Shown here piece by piece: positions 54,602-63,895 of a stretch of DNA of 64,000 bases. A program made the translations under genes and the position numbers. This DNA comes from Thiobacter sp. AK1. Lineage in GTDB: Bacteria; Pseudomonadota; Gammaproteobacteria; Burkholderiales; Thiobacteraceae. Position 1 is the first letter of the stretch, and every line of letters starts with the position of its first letter. Location of the stretch: positions 119,645 through 183,644 of the forward strand of contig NZ_JBAJEX010000005.1 in assembly GCF_039822265.1 (NCBI RefSeq). Direction: 5' to 3'. The notes below the pieces were generated by a model. It saw only the letters and a program-made list of their open reading frames with translations. It was not told where the DNA came from and searched no databases.

Positions 54602-55684
54602 CTACTTCACCGCATTGAACACGAAGTTGGCGTAGCTGAGCTCCGCCACGCGGAACCACTGGAACTCATCGGAACGGAAACGGCGCCAGGATTCGAAGAT
54701 GCGCCGGAACACCGGATTGCGCGCGGCCTCCTCGGCATAAAGCTGCTCGGCCGCGGCGAGCGCGGCGCTCATCACATCCTTGGGGAAGGGGTGCAACTGG
54801 GTGCCTGCCTTGATTAGGCGCGCCAGCGCGGCGGGATTCTTGGCATCGTACTCGGCGAGCATGTGCAGATTGGCTTCCGCCGCCGCCACCTCGAAGGCCT
54901 CTCGGTAGCTTGCCGGCAGTTTTTCCCATTCCTTGAGATTCACCAGGAAGGAGAGGGTCGGCCCGCCTTCCCACCAGCCCGGGTAGTAGTAGTGCTTCGC
55001 CACTTTGTAGAAGCCCAGCTTCTCGTCGTCATAGGGACCCACCCATTCGGCGGCATCCAGGGTACCTTTCTCCAGCGCGGGGTAGATGTCAGGCCCGGCC
55101 AGCGTCTGGGGCACCACGCCCAGGCGCGCCATGATCTCCCCGCCGATGCCCGGGATGCGCATTTTCAAGCCCTTGAGATCGGCCGCACTCCGGATCTCCT
55201 TGCGGAACCAGCCCGCCATCTGCACGCCGGTGTTGCCACCCGGAAAGTTGATCACGCCATGGTCGCGAAACAGGCCGCGCATGAGCGCCAGTCCGCCGCC
55301 GTAGTAGAGCCAGGCGTTCTGTTGGCGAGCAGTAAGACCAAAGGGCAAGGCGGTATCGAAGGCGAAGGCCTTGTTCTTGCCCACGTAGTAGTAGCTGGCG
55401 GTGTGGCCACACTCCACGGTGCCGCGTCCCACTTCGTCCAGCACCTGCAGTCCGGGCACCAGCTCGTTGGCGGCGAACACGCGGATCTGAAACTTGCCAC
55501 CTGTAAGCCCCGCCACGCGTTTGGCCAACAGTTCGGCGGCGCCGTAGATGGTATCCAGGCTGCGGGGGAAGCTGGAGGCAAGCCGCCAACGGATTTCCGG
55601 CTCACCTGCCGCCAGCACCGGCGCGGCCACCACGCTTGCCGCCACACCCGCCCCAGCCCGCTTCAGGAAACTTCTTCTCTCCAT
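54602..55684 (-). CDS. dctP: TRAP transporter substrate-binding protein (DctP)
   Basis: A 360-residue periplasmic binding protein with a Tat signal (MERRSFLKRAGAG). The body resembles the TAKP-type TRAP binding proteins (ASSFPRSLDTIYGAAELL, GNTGVQMAGWFRKEI, EWVGPYDDEKLGFYKV) that bind carboxylic or 2-oxo acids. The in-frame codons before 55684 are not used. It is in opposite orientation to dctQM, so expressed separately. Confidence 0.9.
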   Translation of the reverse strand: MERRSFLKRAGAGVAASVVAAPVLAAGEPEIRWRLASSFPRSLDTIYGAAELLAKRVAGLTGGKFQIRVFAANELVPGLQVLDEVGRGTVECGHTASYYYVGKNKAFAFDTALPFGLTARQQNAWLYYGGGLALMRGLFRDHGVINFPGGNTGVQMAGWFRKEIRSAADLKGLKMRIPGIGGEIMARLGVVPQTLAGPDIYPALEKGTLDAAEWVGPYDDEKLGFYKVAKHYYYPGWWEGGPTLSFLVNLKEWEKLPASYREAFEVAAAEANLHMLAEYDAKNPAALARLIKAGTQLHPFPKDVMSAALAAAEQLYAEEAARNPVFRRIFESWRRFRSDEFQWFRVAELSYANFVFNAVK

Positions 55685-55749
55685 ATGAGCCTCACTGGGT
55701 TCAGTCGCGAAAGAAAGCCAAGGTCTTTGGCTGCTGTCACCGCTTTGAT

Positions 55750-57132
55750 TCATTCGCCCGCCACCGTCATCCGTTCGATCAGAATGGAACCACACTGGCG
55801 CGAGCCTCGCACGAGGCGATCGTTGCCGATGGCGAGAATGCCCTTGAACATGTCCTTGAGGTTGCCGGCGACGGTGATTTCCTCCACCGGGTAGCGAATC
55901 TCGCCATTTTCCACCCAGAACCCCGCCGCGCCGCGGGAATAGTCGCCTGTCACCGGATTCACGCCCTGGCCGAGGAGCTCCGTCACCAAAAGACCCGTGC
56001 CCATCTGCTTGAGCAAGCCTGCGAAATCCACGCCGGTATCGGCGACGATGAGGTTGTGATTGCCGCCTGCGTTGCCGGTAGAACGCAGGCCCAGCTTGCG
56101 CGCAGAATAGCTGGACAGGAAATAACCCTGCAGCACGCCCTCTTTGACGACCTCGCGGTCGTGGGTGGCGACGCCCTCGTGGTCGAATGGCGCGCTGGCG
56201 AGGCCCTTAGGCAGATGGGGGCGCTCGGCGATCCGCACCAAGGGCGAGAACACCTGCTGCCCGAGGCTGTCGCGCAGGAAGGATGTGCCCCGATAGAGGT
56301 TGCCGCCGGACACCGCCGACACGAAGCTGGCAATCAAGCCGGTCGCCACCGGCGCCTCGAAGATCACCGGCACCTGACAGGTCTTGGGCTTACGCGCGTC
56401 CAGGCGGCGTAGGGTACGCTCCCCCGCGCGGCGGCCGACGGCTTCGGCTGGCTCCAGATCGGCGCGGTCGCGCGCGCTGGTGTACCAATAATCGCGCTGC
56501 ATGCCGGAGGCCGACTCGGCGATCACCGCGCAAGAAATGCCATGACGCGAGGACGGATAGCCGCCGAGAAAGCCCAAGCTATTGCCGAACACGAACACGG
56601 ATTCCTGGGTAGAGACCGTGGCCCCCTCGGAATTGTTGATGCGCGGATCGACCGCCAGCGCCGCTGCCTCGCAAGCGCGCGCCAGCTTAACTGCATCATC
56701 CGCGGAGAGATCCCAGGGGTGATAGAGATCGAGATCCGGCACCTCCCGCGCCAAAAGCTCCAGCTCGGGCAAGCCCGCGTATGGGTCTTCCGCCGTGTAG
56801 CGGGCGATGGTCACCGCCTTGTCCACGGTGTCGCGAATGGCCTGGGGCGAAAAATCCGAGGTGCTGGCATGGCCGCGCTTGTGGCCGAAATACACCGTCA
56901 CGCCCAGCCCCTTGTCGCGGTTGTATTCGATGGTCTCCACTTCGCCCAGACGCACCGTCACGCTCTGGCCGAAGCCCTGGGTGACCTCCGCCTCGCAGCC
57001 CGTGGCGCCCGCCTTGGCCGCCTGGGCGAGAATGTCTTTGGTGATTTGTTTCAGGGTGTCGATGGAATGGGAAAAACGCGCGGTTTCGGCCACGGGCAGG
57101 CTCGTTTCCTGTGAGTTGGCAAGGATAAGCAC
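55750..57132 (-). CDS. pmbA: TldE/PmbA-family metalloprotease subunit
   Basis: A 460-residue protein of the TldD/TldE family that with TldD processes modified peptides. The family segment GEVETIEYNRDKGLGVTVYFGHKRGHASTSD and the late RGAAGFWVENGEIRYPVEEIT are present. No ATG precedes the conserved region; GTG 57132 is the outermost choice and GTG 57093 is possible. Divergent from darP. Confidence 0.9.
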   Translation of the reverse strand: MLILANSQETSLPVAETARFSHSIDTLKQITKDILAQAAKAGATGCEAEVTQGFGQSVTVRLGEVETIEYNRDKGLGVTVYFGHKRGHASTSDFSPQAIRDTVDKAVTIARYTAEDPYAGLPELELLAREVPDLDLYHPWDLSADDAVKLARACEAAALAVDPRINNSEGATVSTQESVFVFGNSLGFLGGYPSSRHGISCAVIAESASGMQRDYWYTSARDRADLEPAEAVGRRAGERTLRRLDARKPKTCQVPVIFEAPVATGLIASFVSAVSGGNLYRGTSFLRDSLGQQVFSPLVRIAERPHLPKGLASAPFDHEGVATHDREVVKEGVLQGYFLSSYSARKLGLRSTGNAGGNHNLIVADTGVDFAGLLKQMGTGLLVTELLGQGVNPVTGDYSRGAAGFWVENGEIRYPVEEITVAGNLKDMFKGILAIGNDRLVRGSRQCGSILIERMTVAGE

Positions 57133-57237
57133 GAAAGCGGTTATGATAGCAACTTTGTCTGGGCGCCGCGAAGGCGCGCCCTTTACCAGCCATAGTTAAA
57201 GTTGCAAAAGTCTGTGACAGGCTAGGTGGAGACGGTC

Positions 57238-57831
57238 ATGCCCGCAAAAGCGACCCAGCGCTATCACACACTTACGTCATCCTCGATGGACAGCAGGGAA
57301 GACCAGGCACGCTTCGTCAGCAAGACACGGCGCAAGCAAGACATGCTGGCGTTACAGGCGCTGGGCGAGGCGCTCACGCGCCTTCCGCCTTCGCACCTCG
57401 CAAAACTCAAGCTGCCCGAAAACTTGTTCGATGCCATCGAAACCGCCAAGCGGCTGTGCAGCCGTGAAGCCATTCGCCGGCAGATGCAGTACATCGGCCG
57501 GCTCATGCGCCAAGTGGATCCGACGCCCATCCGCGCCCAGCTTGAGGCGTGGCGCAGTCGCAGCGCGGCCGAGACCGCGCACCATCACCGGCTGGAGCAA
57601 TGGCGCGACCGGCTGCTCGCCGACGATGCCGCCCTCGAGCGGCTAGCGGCCGAGCATCCGGGCTTGGAACTCAAAGCCCTGCGCACCCTGATCCGCAACG
57701 CGCGTCGCGAGGCGCAGCAGGGTAAGCCGCCCCGTGCCGCGCGCGCCCTGTTCCGCGCCCTGCGCAGCCAAATACAAGCCCCAGAGGCAGCGCCGAACGG
57801 CGCTGACCGGCCCATGGACGAGTTTTATTGA
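57238..57831 (+). CDS. darP: DarP/YjgA ribosome biogenesis factor
   Basis: A 197-residue protein of the DUF615 family (SKTRRKQDMLALQALGEALTRL; QMQYIGRLMRQVDPTPIRAQL) that binds the 50S precursor. GGAG before the ATG at 57238 decides against the GTG at 57226. The stop codon TGA is provided by the terminal repeat of the adjacent MITE; the usual C-terminus may have been truncated. Confidence 0.9.
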   Translation: MPAKATQRYHTLTSSSMDSREDQARFVSKTRRKQDMLALQALGEALTRLPPSHLAKLKLPENLFDAIETAKRLCSREAIRRQMQYIGRLMRQVDPTPIRAQLEAWRSRSAAETAHHHRLEQWRDRLLADDAALERLAAEHPGLELKALRTLIRNARREAQQGKPPRAARALFRALRSQIQAPEAAPNGADRPMDEFY

Positions 57832-57967
57832 GCGTTACGTAAGTAGGTGACATTTTTGTGTCGTCCCCGCGAAAGCGTTGACCCAGGAAAATGGCCGAGA
57901 ATACTCTGGATTCCCCGGGAATGACGTTTGACTTACGCAGCCTGTCAACCACTTTCGTAAAGCTCAA
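57828..57967 (-). mobile_element. MITE-like repeat, copy 2 (inverted relative to copy 1)
   Basis: A 140-base element; its plus strand starts TTGAGCGTTACGTAAGT and reads, when reverse-complemented, along copy 1 at 33580-33726 (both contain TTGACAGGCTGCG, CAAACGTCATTCCC and TTCCTGGGT). A TA precedes it on the left; on the right the match decays. The hairpin of copy 1 (ATTCCC...GGGAAT) has lost its loop here. No coding capacity. Confidence 0.85.
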
Positions 57968-58024
57968 TGATGGGCAAGCTCGGCTTCATCTTCTAAACAT
58001 ACGTGCCCCAGTACAGCGACCAAT

Positions 58025-58585
58025 ATGACCGCAGCCAACCAGGAATTGATCATCGGCCTTGTGAGCACCAGCGACCGCGCAAGCCAAGGCGTGTACGAAG
58101 ACCGCGGCATCCCCGCGCTCGAAGAATGGTTCCGCGCCGCCCTCGCCTCGCCCTGGCGCAGCATCACGCGCCTGATTCCAGACGAGCGCGCCGTCATCGA
58201 ACAGACACTGATCGACCTGGTGGACCACCACGGCTGCCATCTGGTGGTCACCACCGGCGGCACCGGACCCGCTCCGCGCGACGTCACGCCAGATGCCACC
58301 CTCGCCGTGGCAGAGCGCGTCATGCCAGGCTTTGGCGAGGCGATGCGCGCGGTGAGCCTGAAATACGTGCCCACCGCCATCCTATCGCGCCAGGTGGGCG
58401 TGATCCGCGGCCGCTGCCTGATCCTCAACTTGCCCGGCCAGCCCAAAGCCATCAAGGAAACCCTGGATGGCATCTTCGCCGCCGTGCCCTATTGCATCGA
58501 GCTCATTGGCGGTCCTTACGTGACCACCCATGAAGAGGTGATCAAGGCCTTCCGTCCCAAGTCCGCCAAGCCGCCGGCCCCATGA
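58025..58585 (+). CDS. mog: Molybdopterin adenylyltransferase
   Basis: A 186-residue enzyme adenylating molybdopterin before molybdate insertion. Motifs: GLVSTSDRASQGVYEDRGI and TTGGTGPAPRDVTPDAT, then the C-terminal LPGQPKAI. The length fits Mog rather than MoaB. ATG at 58025, 57 bases after the MITE. Confidence 0.93.
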   Translation: MTAANQELIIGLVSTSDRASQGVYEDRGIPALEEWFRAALASPWRSITRLIPDERAVIEQTLIDLVDHHGCHLVVTTGGTGPAPRDVTPDATLAVAERVMPGFGEAMRAVSLKYVPTAILSRQVGVIRGRCLILNLPGQPKAIKETLDGIFAAVPYCIELIGGPYVTTHEEVIKAFRPKSAKPPAP

Positions 58586-58625
58586 AAGCCCGAGCAGCAC
58601 GCTAGCCATTCCCGTTTTCTCGACC

Positions 58626-58853
58626 GTGGGCCATGAAACTCTTGTTGCCCTGGACGGTTGTGGCCGCCTGCGCCCCCTGGCCCTGGAAGACGCGCCCGAC
58701 CAGGAACTGGCCGAGCGCAGTCTGAACATTCGACTCGCCCGCTTTGCCGGCCGCCCAGAGCTCGCCCGCACCGAGAAATCCCTCTCCCCCTACGCCTTCA
58801 GCGAAATCGAAGAAGCAGGCATCACCCAGCGGCTGCTAAGCCTTGCGCTGTGA
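58626..58853 (+). CDS. Hypothetical small protein (75 aa)
   Basis: A 75-residue frame starting with GTG, reading MGHETLVALDGCGRLRPLAL then a mixed helical segment. No Shine-Dalgarno match is clear and no family is recognised. Codon third positions are GC-rich as in the neighbours. It may be a real small gene or a chance frame between mog and the 544-residue gene. Confidence 0.35.
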   Translation: MGHETLVALDGCGRLRPLALEDAPDQELAERSLNIRLARFAGRPELARTEKSLSPYAFSEIEEAGITQRLLSLAL

Positions 58854-59043
58854 GCACTGCCGCGGCCGACGCATCGTTCATACTTGCATCCCGCAGCACT
58901 GCGGATTCCGGAACTCGATCTTGGCTGCCCCCAACCACGCCGCGCGGCAGGCCCACCTATTGTCTATTCCTTTGGCATGCGCTAACCTTGGCCGTTAAAA
59001 AATTCAGGCGGCCTCACCGCGCCCGGCTCCGACGTTCACGCCC

Positions 59044-60678
59044 ATGTTCGACTTCAGCGGTCTGATCAACGCCATCCTGCGCAAACGTTCCGACGATCCA
59101 GTGGGCAACCTCAAGTCCGCCACGGTCTGGGTGCAGGAGCTGCCGCTGGCAGATGTACACCAGGCGCAAACCGAGATCGTCAAGGCTCTCACCTCCCTCA
59201 ACGAGAACCGCAAGATGTCGCTCAAGGAGCGCATCCGGGTGGTGATGTATCTGGATGAGAAAGCACGGGGGCTGCAGGCGCAGCTCTGCCGCGACTATCT
59301 GGCGGTGATCGATCTGCCCCACGCGCCGGAAAAAGCCTATCTCGGCACCATCCTCAGCTTCTGGGAGGAAATAGCAAACGCTTATCAGATCTGCATTCGT
59401 AGTTTCGCGCAGGAACCCATCAACAAGCTCTGGCCGCAGATCCATCTGATCACCCTGCGTGGGCTCTACTACTACGGCATGCAGGCGAAGTGGGCGCATT
59501 TGCGTTACTTGCCCGTGGAGGCCACGGTGTGGCGCAACCTCAACCGGCTCTACCTGTTCGCAGAACGGGAAGGCTTCGAGAAGAATCTCTACAGGCCGTT
59601 CCCGGATATGGAGTTGGAAACCAGCTGTGTCGCCCAATACATGCACGCCCAGCTCCTGCAGCTGGCCAGCCCGGATAGCCTGCTCCCGGGGCAGATCGAC
59701 TTGGTGGATCGCTGGCTTTACCAATGGGCCAAGAGTGTGGCGCTGGAACAGGAATTCCGTCCACACCGCCAGCTCTACGCGGTCAACTTGGGTGACACCA
59801 AACCGGCGCGCGCCCTGCGGCGCAACATGCTGGGGGAAAAATACCGGTACTTCGGAGTTGGCCTCCTGCTGGTGCAAATCGAGAAAGCCCTGGAGCAGCT
59901 CAAGGCGGGCGAGGTACCGGCGCGTATCGGCCTTACCGAGGACTGCCGATTGCCCCAGTGTCTGGATCTGATCGAGTTGGTGGAGAACCGCTGGTCGCGC
60001 AAGAACGTGGAGCGCAAACACGAGCGCACCCCTCAGGTGAAGGTGGTGCACGTGGTGCAAGGCCTCCATGACATCGTCGCTCAACTGAAGCCGGGCGCCA
60101 AGAAACGTCGGCGCCGCCCCACCGGGCCGCTCATCGACTATCAGGTGACCGGATATACCGTGGGCGGCACGCCCTTGGAAGGCACCACCCAGAGCGAGCC
60201 GCACCTGTTTCAGCCCCATCTAGAGCAGTGGGTAATGGAAAACGAAAGCCTTTCCGGCTGCGGCGCCACCATGAATGGCAACACCCAGCCGCTCAAGATC
60301 GGCACATTAGTGGGGCTCAAGCCAGACAGCGCGCGCCATTTCCTGATCGGCGTGGTACGGCGCATCAATAAGAATCCCGCCGCCAAGACCTACGTGGGCA
60401 TCGAAACCCTAAGCCAGACGCCCATCCCGGTGGACCTGCTGACACTGCCCAACGGCGGCCACGCGCCGCTGCGCACGGACGGGATCTACCTCATGGAGCT
60501 GCCCGAGGCCCAGCAGCCCCGCAGCCTGCTGCTCGCCCGTCAGGAATACGAGCCCGGTCGGCTGCTGCGCCTGGAAGCCCAGGGCAAGGCCTATACGATC
60601 CGCTTGCAGCACGCACTGGCCGTGGGCGATGACTACGCACGGGTGACCTTCGAGGTGCTCGCGCGCCATCACGCCTGA
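59044..60678 (+). CDS. Large hypothetical protein with a possible PilZ-like C-terminal domain, paralogue A
   Basis: A 544-residue cytosolic protein, not recognised. Residues 1-300 are helical; the middle has the conserved-looking GLTEDCRLPQCLDLIELVEN, shared with the 569-residue gene at 61386. The C-terminal third (about 395-470) reads WVMENESLSGCGATM...GVVRRIN...YVGIETLSQTP, reminiscent of a PilZ-like beta-barrel but without the usual RxxxR. Together with its paralogue it flanks an esterase. About 190 bases upstream (58854-59043) hold no gene. Confidence 0.7.
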   Translation: MFDFSGLINAILRKRSDDPVGNLKSATVWVQELPLADVHQAQTEIVKALTSLNENRKMSLKERIRVVMYLDEKARGLQAQLCRDYLAVIDLPHAPEKAYLGTILSFWEEIANAYQICIRSFAQEPINKLWPQIHLITLRGLYYYGMQAKWAHLRYLPVEATVWRNLNRLYLFAEREGFEKNLYRPFPDMELETSCVAQYMHAQLLQLASPDSLLPGQIDLVDRWLYQWAKSVALEQEFRPHRQLYAVNLGDTKPARALRRNMLGEKYRYFGVGLLLVQIEKALEQLKAGEVPARIGLTEDCRLPQCLDLIELVENRWSRKNVERKHERTPQVKVVHVVQGLHDIVAQLKPGAKKRRRRPTGPLIDYQVTGYTVGGTPLEGTTQSEPHLFQPHLEQWVMENESLSGCGATMNGNTQPLKIGTLVGLKPDSARHFLIGVVRRINKNPAAKTYVGIETLSQTPIPVDLLTLPNGGHAPLRTDGIYLMELPEAQQPRSLLLARQEYEPGRLLRLEAQGKAYTIRLQHALAVGDDYARVTFEVLARHHA

Positions 60679-60715
60679 GACCGGCCAGAGTAACGGCAGC
60701 CTTTAGACCGCCCAC

Positions 60716-61384
60716 ATGGAAGACACGCCCCCTCCCTTGGAGGTCTGCACCGGCCCGCATCCCAGCGCCAGCGTGATCTGGCTGCACGGCCTGGGCGCAG
60801 ATGGCTATGACTTCCTGCCCGTCGCACAGGAACTTGACTTGCGCGGCCTGCCGGATGTGCGCTTCGTCTTCCCCCACGCGCCCATGAGGCCGGTGACCTG
60901 GAATAACGGCTACGTGATGCCGGCCTGGTACGACATCATCGCCATCGGGCCTGGCGCGCCGGAAGACGAAACCGGCCTAGGTGACTCGCGTCAGCGAGTG
61001 GAAGCGCTGATCGCACGGGAGAAAGAACGGGGCATCGCACCGCATCACATCGTGCTGGCGGGATTTTCCCAGGGCGGCGCAGTGGCCTTGTTCACAGCAC
61101 TCCGCCACCCCGCGCGTCTGGCTGGGGTGCTGGCGCTTTCCACCTATTTGCCGCTGGCAGCCAGGCTGCCTGCGGAAGCAACGCCTGCCAACCGAGCGCT
61201 GCCCATCTTCATGGCCCACGGCACGCAAGACGGCATCGTACCTTTGGCGTTGGCCGAGGCCAGCCGCCAAAAGCTCGAGACGCTGGGCCATCCGGTGGAG
61301 TGGCACACTTACGCCATGGCCCACACGGTGTGCGCCGCGGAAATCGCCGACATCGCTGCCCGGCTGCGGCGAGTGCTCGCCTGA
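60716..61384 (+). CDS. Carboxylesterase/phospholipase of the EstB type
   Basis: A 222-residue alpha/beta hydrolase, close in layout to Pseudomonas carboxylesterase II: HGLGADGYDF near 24-33, nucleophile GFSQGG (Ser118), Asp172 (HGTQDG) and His203 (AMAHTV) complete the triad. No signal peptide, so cytosolic. It may hydrolyse short-chain esters or acylthioesters. Follows the 544-residue gene and abuts the convergent 569-residue gene with a single base between stops. Confidence 0.9.
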   Translation: MEDTPPPLEVCTGPHPSASVIWLHGLGADGYDFLPVAQELDLRGLPDVRFVFPHAPMRPVTWNNGYVMPAWYDIIAIGPGAPEDETGLGDSRQRVEALIAREKERGIAPHHIVLAGFSQGGAVALFTALRHPARLAGVLALSTYLPLAARLPAEATPANRALPIFMAHGTQDGIVPLALAEASRQKLETLGHPVEWHTYAMAHTVCAAEIADIAARLRRVLA

Positions 61385-61385
61385 A

Positions 61386-63095
61386 TCAGCCGCGCACGGC
61401 CTCGCCGGCTGCGGGCACCTTGGTCACGAGGCGAAAGCTCACGCGCAGCCAGTCGTCGCCGCGCTCCAGCGCCTGGTTGAGCGCGATCTGATAGGTCGTG
61501 CCGTGCAGGCTGAACCATAGGTGGCGACCGTTGGCGAATTCCGCGCTGGGCAGGATCAGACTATCGGGCTGCCCGGCTTTCCGCTCGCCCTTGAGGTAGA
61601 GGGCGGGGATGGGCAGCACCACATCCACCGCGTCCACGCCATCGATGGTATAGCCCGAGGGCTGCTCGTGACTCGCCCTAAGCAGCAGGGCCACCGGACG
61701 CTGGGAGAGAATCTGCAAGCCCACCGCGTATTGGTTGGGGCTCACTTGCACCATCCGCCGAATCACCGCCACCACCCAGTGGCCCTGGCGTTCCGGCTTC
61801 ACGCCCAGCAGTTTTCCCAAACGAATCCAATCATCTTGCTGCACATCGATCAGGGCACCGAAGCCCCCGTCGCTTTCGTTTTCCACGACCCAGCGCTCAT
61901 ACTCCGGCAGCGGCGGCCGCCGGCCTTGGCGCGCCTCGGCAAGCTTGGTGCGCGTGCGTTGGGTGACGAAGCCGTAGAGATGCATGTCCAACATCTCCTC
62001 GTAGCTCAGCCCCTCGCCCGCCCCGCCCAGACGCACCTGATCGTTGTTAAGCTTGACACTGGCACAGATCATGTCCAAGCCACGCACCACCTCGATCTGC
62101 TGCATTACCCGCCTGCGCTCGTGGGCGCGCTGGGTCCGTTTCACGGTAGGGGACCAGAGCGCCGCCACCTTGTCCAAAAGCTCGAGACAAGCGGGCAATT
62201 TGCAGTCCTCGGTGAGCCCCAGCCGCGCCGGTGCCTCGCCCTTCATGAGCTTGGCACGAATCTCGTCGATGTGGGACTTAAGCTCAAAGGTCCCCCAGTA
62301 GCGTTTGCTCTCCGAGGCCTCCACGCGCCGCACCCGTCGTGCGCCCCGGGCCTCCGCCAGATCCACGTAGAAGGTATGTCGCTCGGGTTTGAATTCCTTC
62401 TCCAAAACCAGCTCGCGCGTGAAATCCGCCAGCCACTGATCCACTAGATCAAGCTGGCGCGGCAACAGCGTGCCGTTGTTGATTGCGTCCAGCATCAGGA
62501 TGCGTAAATAGCGCCCGGCGATGCTGGTGCTACGCTCGTCGTGGGTTTCGTAGAGCTTGAGGGGTTCCCGTTCAATCTCCTCGTATTCCGCGAGGTGATA
62601 GAGCTTGTTGAGACGCTTCCACAACTTGGGATCCACCCGCTCATAGCGGAAATAGCACCACTTGGCACCAAGGCCGATGTAATGGACGGTGCGGGCGACA
62701 ATCAGCGCGAGAGAGGGCTTCACCTTGCTGCCGCTGGGATTGCCCACGTAGTCCATCACCAGCGCGTGGTAAGCGTGCAAGATCTCCTGGTAATAGGCGA
62801 ACACAGCATTCCACAGCCGACTCTCGACGGCGCGCGACATGCGCGGATTGAGCAGGTATTGGCCAAGCAGAGCCCGCAAGATGTCCTGTGCACCTTCGTC
62901 TAGGGTGAACAGAGCCGCGATGCGGTCCTTGCTTGGGGCTTGCTGGTGTTGGTTGTATTCACGCAGGGCCTTCACCAGCCCCTCATTCGCCGCATAGAGA
63001 TTGCCCAAGGGCAGCGTCTCCATCCAGCGGGTGGCGGACTGAACGTCCGTCAGCGGGTCGGTGGGCTTGCGCTTGAAGGAAAAAAAACCGAACAC
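61386..63095 (-). CDS. Large hypothetical protein with a possible PilZ-like C-terminal domain, paralogue B
   Basis: A 569-residue cytosolic protein, paralogous to the 544-residue protein over most of its length: TEDCxLPxCLxLL, RWVVENESDGGFGAL and VVAVIRRM...YAVGLQILSQRP all align. GGAGG precedes the GTG at 63095. A run of eight T in codons 4-6 could slip. Role unknown; tail to tail with the esterase. Confidence 0.75.
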   Translation of the reverse strand: MFGFFSFKRKPTDPLTDVQSATRWMETLPLGNLYAANEGLVKALREYNQHQQAPSKDRIAALFTLDEGAQDILRALLGQYLLNPRMSRAVESRLWNAVFAYYQEILHAYHALVMDYVGNPSGSKVKPSLALIVARTVHYIGLGAKWCYFRYERVDPKLWKRLNKLYHLAEYEEIEREPLKLYETHDERSTSIAGRYLRILMLDAINNGTLLPRQLDLVDQWLADFTRELVLEKEFKPERHTFYVDLAEARGARRVRRVEASESKRYWGTFELKSHIDEIRAKLMKGEAPARLGLTEDCKLPACLELLDKVAALWSPTVKRTQRAHERRRVMQQIEVVRGLDMICASVKLNNDQVRLGGAGEGLSYEEMLDMHLYGFVTQRTRTKLAEARQGRRPPLPEYERWVVENESDGGFGALIDVQQDDWIRLGKLLGVKPERQGHWVVAVIRRMVQVSPNQYAVGLQILSQRPVALLLRASHEQPSGYTIDGVDAVDVVLPIPALYLKGERKAGQPDSLILPSAEFANGRHLWFSLHGTTYQIALNQALERGDDWLRVSFRLVTKVPAAGEAVRG

Positions 63096-63256
63096 GACAT
63101 CCTCCGGGGAGGGATCAGCGACAACGAAGCAGGAAACATGCCACGGGGGGGACCGCCCCGCAACGCGAGAGAAATAGCGTTGGATCAGAGTGTTACCCTG
63201 TCAAGGCGGCAGCCGGAGCGACACATCCCCGGCCGACCGTCGGAAATCCGACAGGG
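63096..63256. other. Intergenic region, no gene seen
   Basis: About 160 bases between the 569-residue gene and the CBS gene, both on the minus strand. A TTGACA-like sequence is visible on the minus strand, but no matching -10 at the right distance. Confidence 0.4.
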
Positions 63257-63691
63257 CTATTCCGGCCAGTGGCGGATGTAGCGCTTGAGCAGACGGTTTT
63301 CCAGCTTGGCCTCGGACAGGCAGGCCCGGGCCACGTCGTGGAAGGAAATGATGCCCAGCAGACGCTCGCCCTCCATCACCGGTAGATGGGTGATGCGGTT
63401 TTCGGTCATCACCCCGCGCACATAGTCCACCGTATCGTCGGGATTGCCGATGATGGGCTCGGTGACCATCACCTCGCTCACCGTAAGGCGCCCCAGATCG
63501 CAACCCCGCTCGTGCATGCCCCGTAGCAGATCACGCCCCGTGAGCAGGCCCACCATGGTCCCACCCTCCATCACGACGACGGAACTGATGTCTTTCTCCA
63601 CCATGCGCGCCACCGCCTCCTGCACGGTGCAGTCGGGGGGGACGGAGACGATTTCATTGCCCTTGAGGGACAGGATTTCACTGATCAACAC
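63257..63691 (-). CDS. Two-CBS-domain protein
   Basis: A 144-residue protein made of a tandem CBS pair (first about 13-60: VQEAVARMVEKDISSVVVME then GLLTGRDL; second about 75-125: ITHLPVMEGERLLGIISFHD). Such Bateman modules bind adenine nucleotides and regulate other proteins. No fused effector domain, so a stand-alone sensor. Function unknown. Confidence 0.88.
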   Translation of the reverse strand: MLISEILSLKGNEIVSVPPDCTVQEAVARMVEKDISSVVVMEGGTMVGLLTGRDLLRGMHERGCDLGRLTVSEVMVTEPIIGNPDDTVDYVRGVMTENRITHLPVMEGERLLGIISFHDVARACLSEAKLENRLLKRYIRHWPE

Positions 63692-63773
63692 GGCAAGACT
63701 CGCGCGGGCTCCACCCTAGCGCCCGAGTGTAGGCAAGGGAGAAAGCCCTGTCAAAGGCAAAGCGGGGAGGAAA

Positions 63774-63849
63774 TGGTGCCGGTGAAGAGATTCGAACTCC
63801 CGACCCGCGCATTACGAATGCGCTGCTCTACCAGCTGAGCTACACCGGC
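63774..63849 (-). tRNA. tRNA-Thr (anticodon CGU)
   Basis: A 76-base cloverleaf on the minus strand beginning GCCGGTGTAGCTCAG, with anticodon loop TTCGTAA (anticodon CGT), T-arm GGTCGGGAGTTCGAATC and an encoded CCA end. The acceptor stem GCCGGTG pairs with CACCGGC. A TATAAT (63866-63861) with TTGCCT at 63890-63885 (18-base spacer) forms its promoter. Confidence 0.97.
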
Positions 63850-63860
63850 GGAAAGGGTGG

Positions 63861-63890
63861 ATTATAGGCCTCGGCGCGGGGCTTAGGCAA
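63861..63890 (-). promoter_or_regulatory. Promoter of tRNA-Thr
   Basis: Minus strand TTGCCT (63890-63885), 18 bases, TATAAT (63866-63861); the tRNA starts 11 bases beyond the -10. It directly abuts the transposase fragment. Confidence 0.6.
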
Positions 63891-63895
63891 ACGCG

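Noticed and set aside
58658..59065. Overlapping frame of 135 codons in the mog-downstream gap
   Set aside because: Overlaps the 75-residue frame and the 544-residue gene start in another frame, and reads as low-complexity Arg/Pro/Ser, a typical GC shadow.
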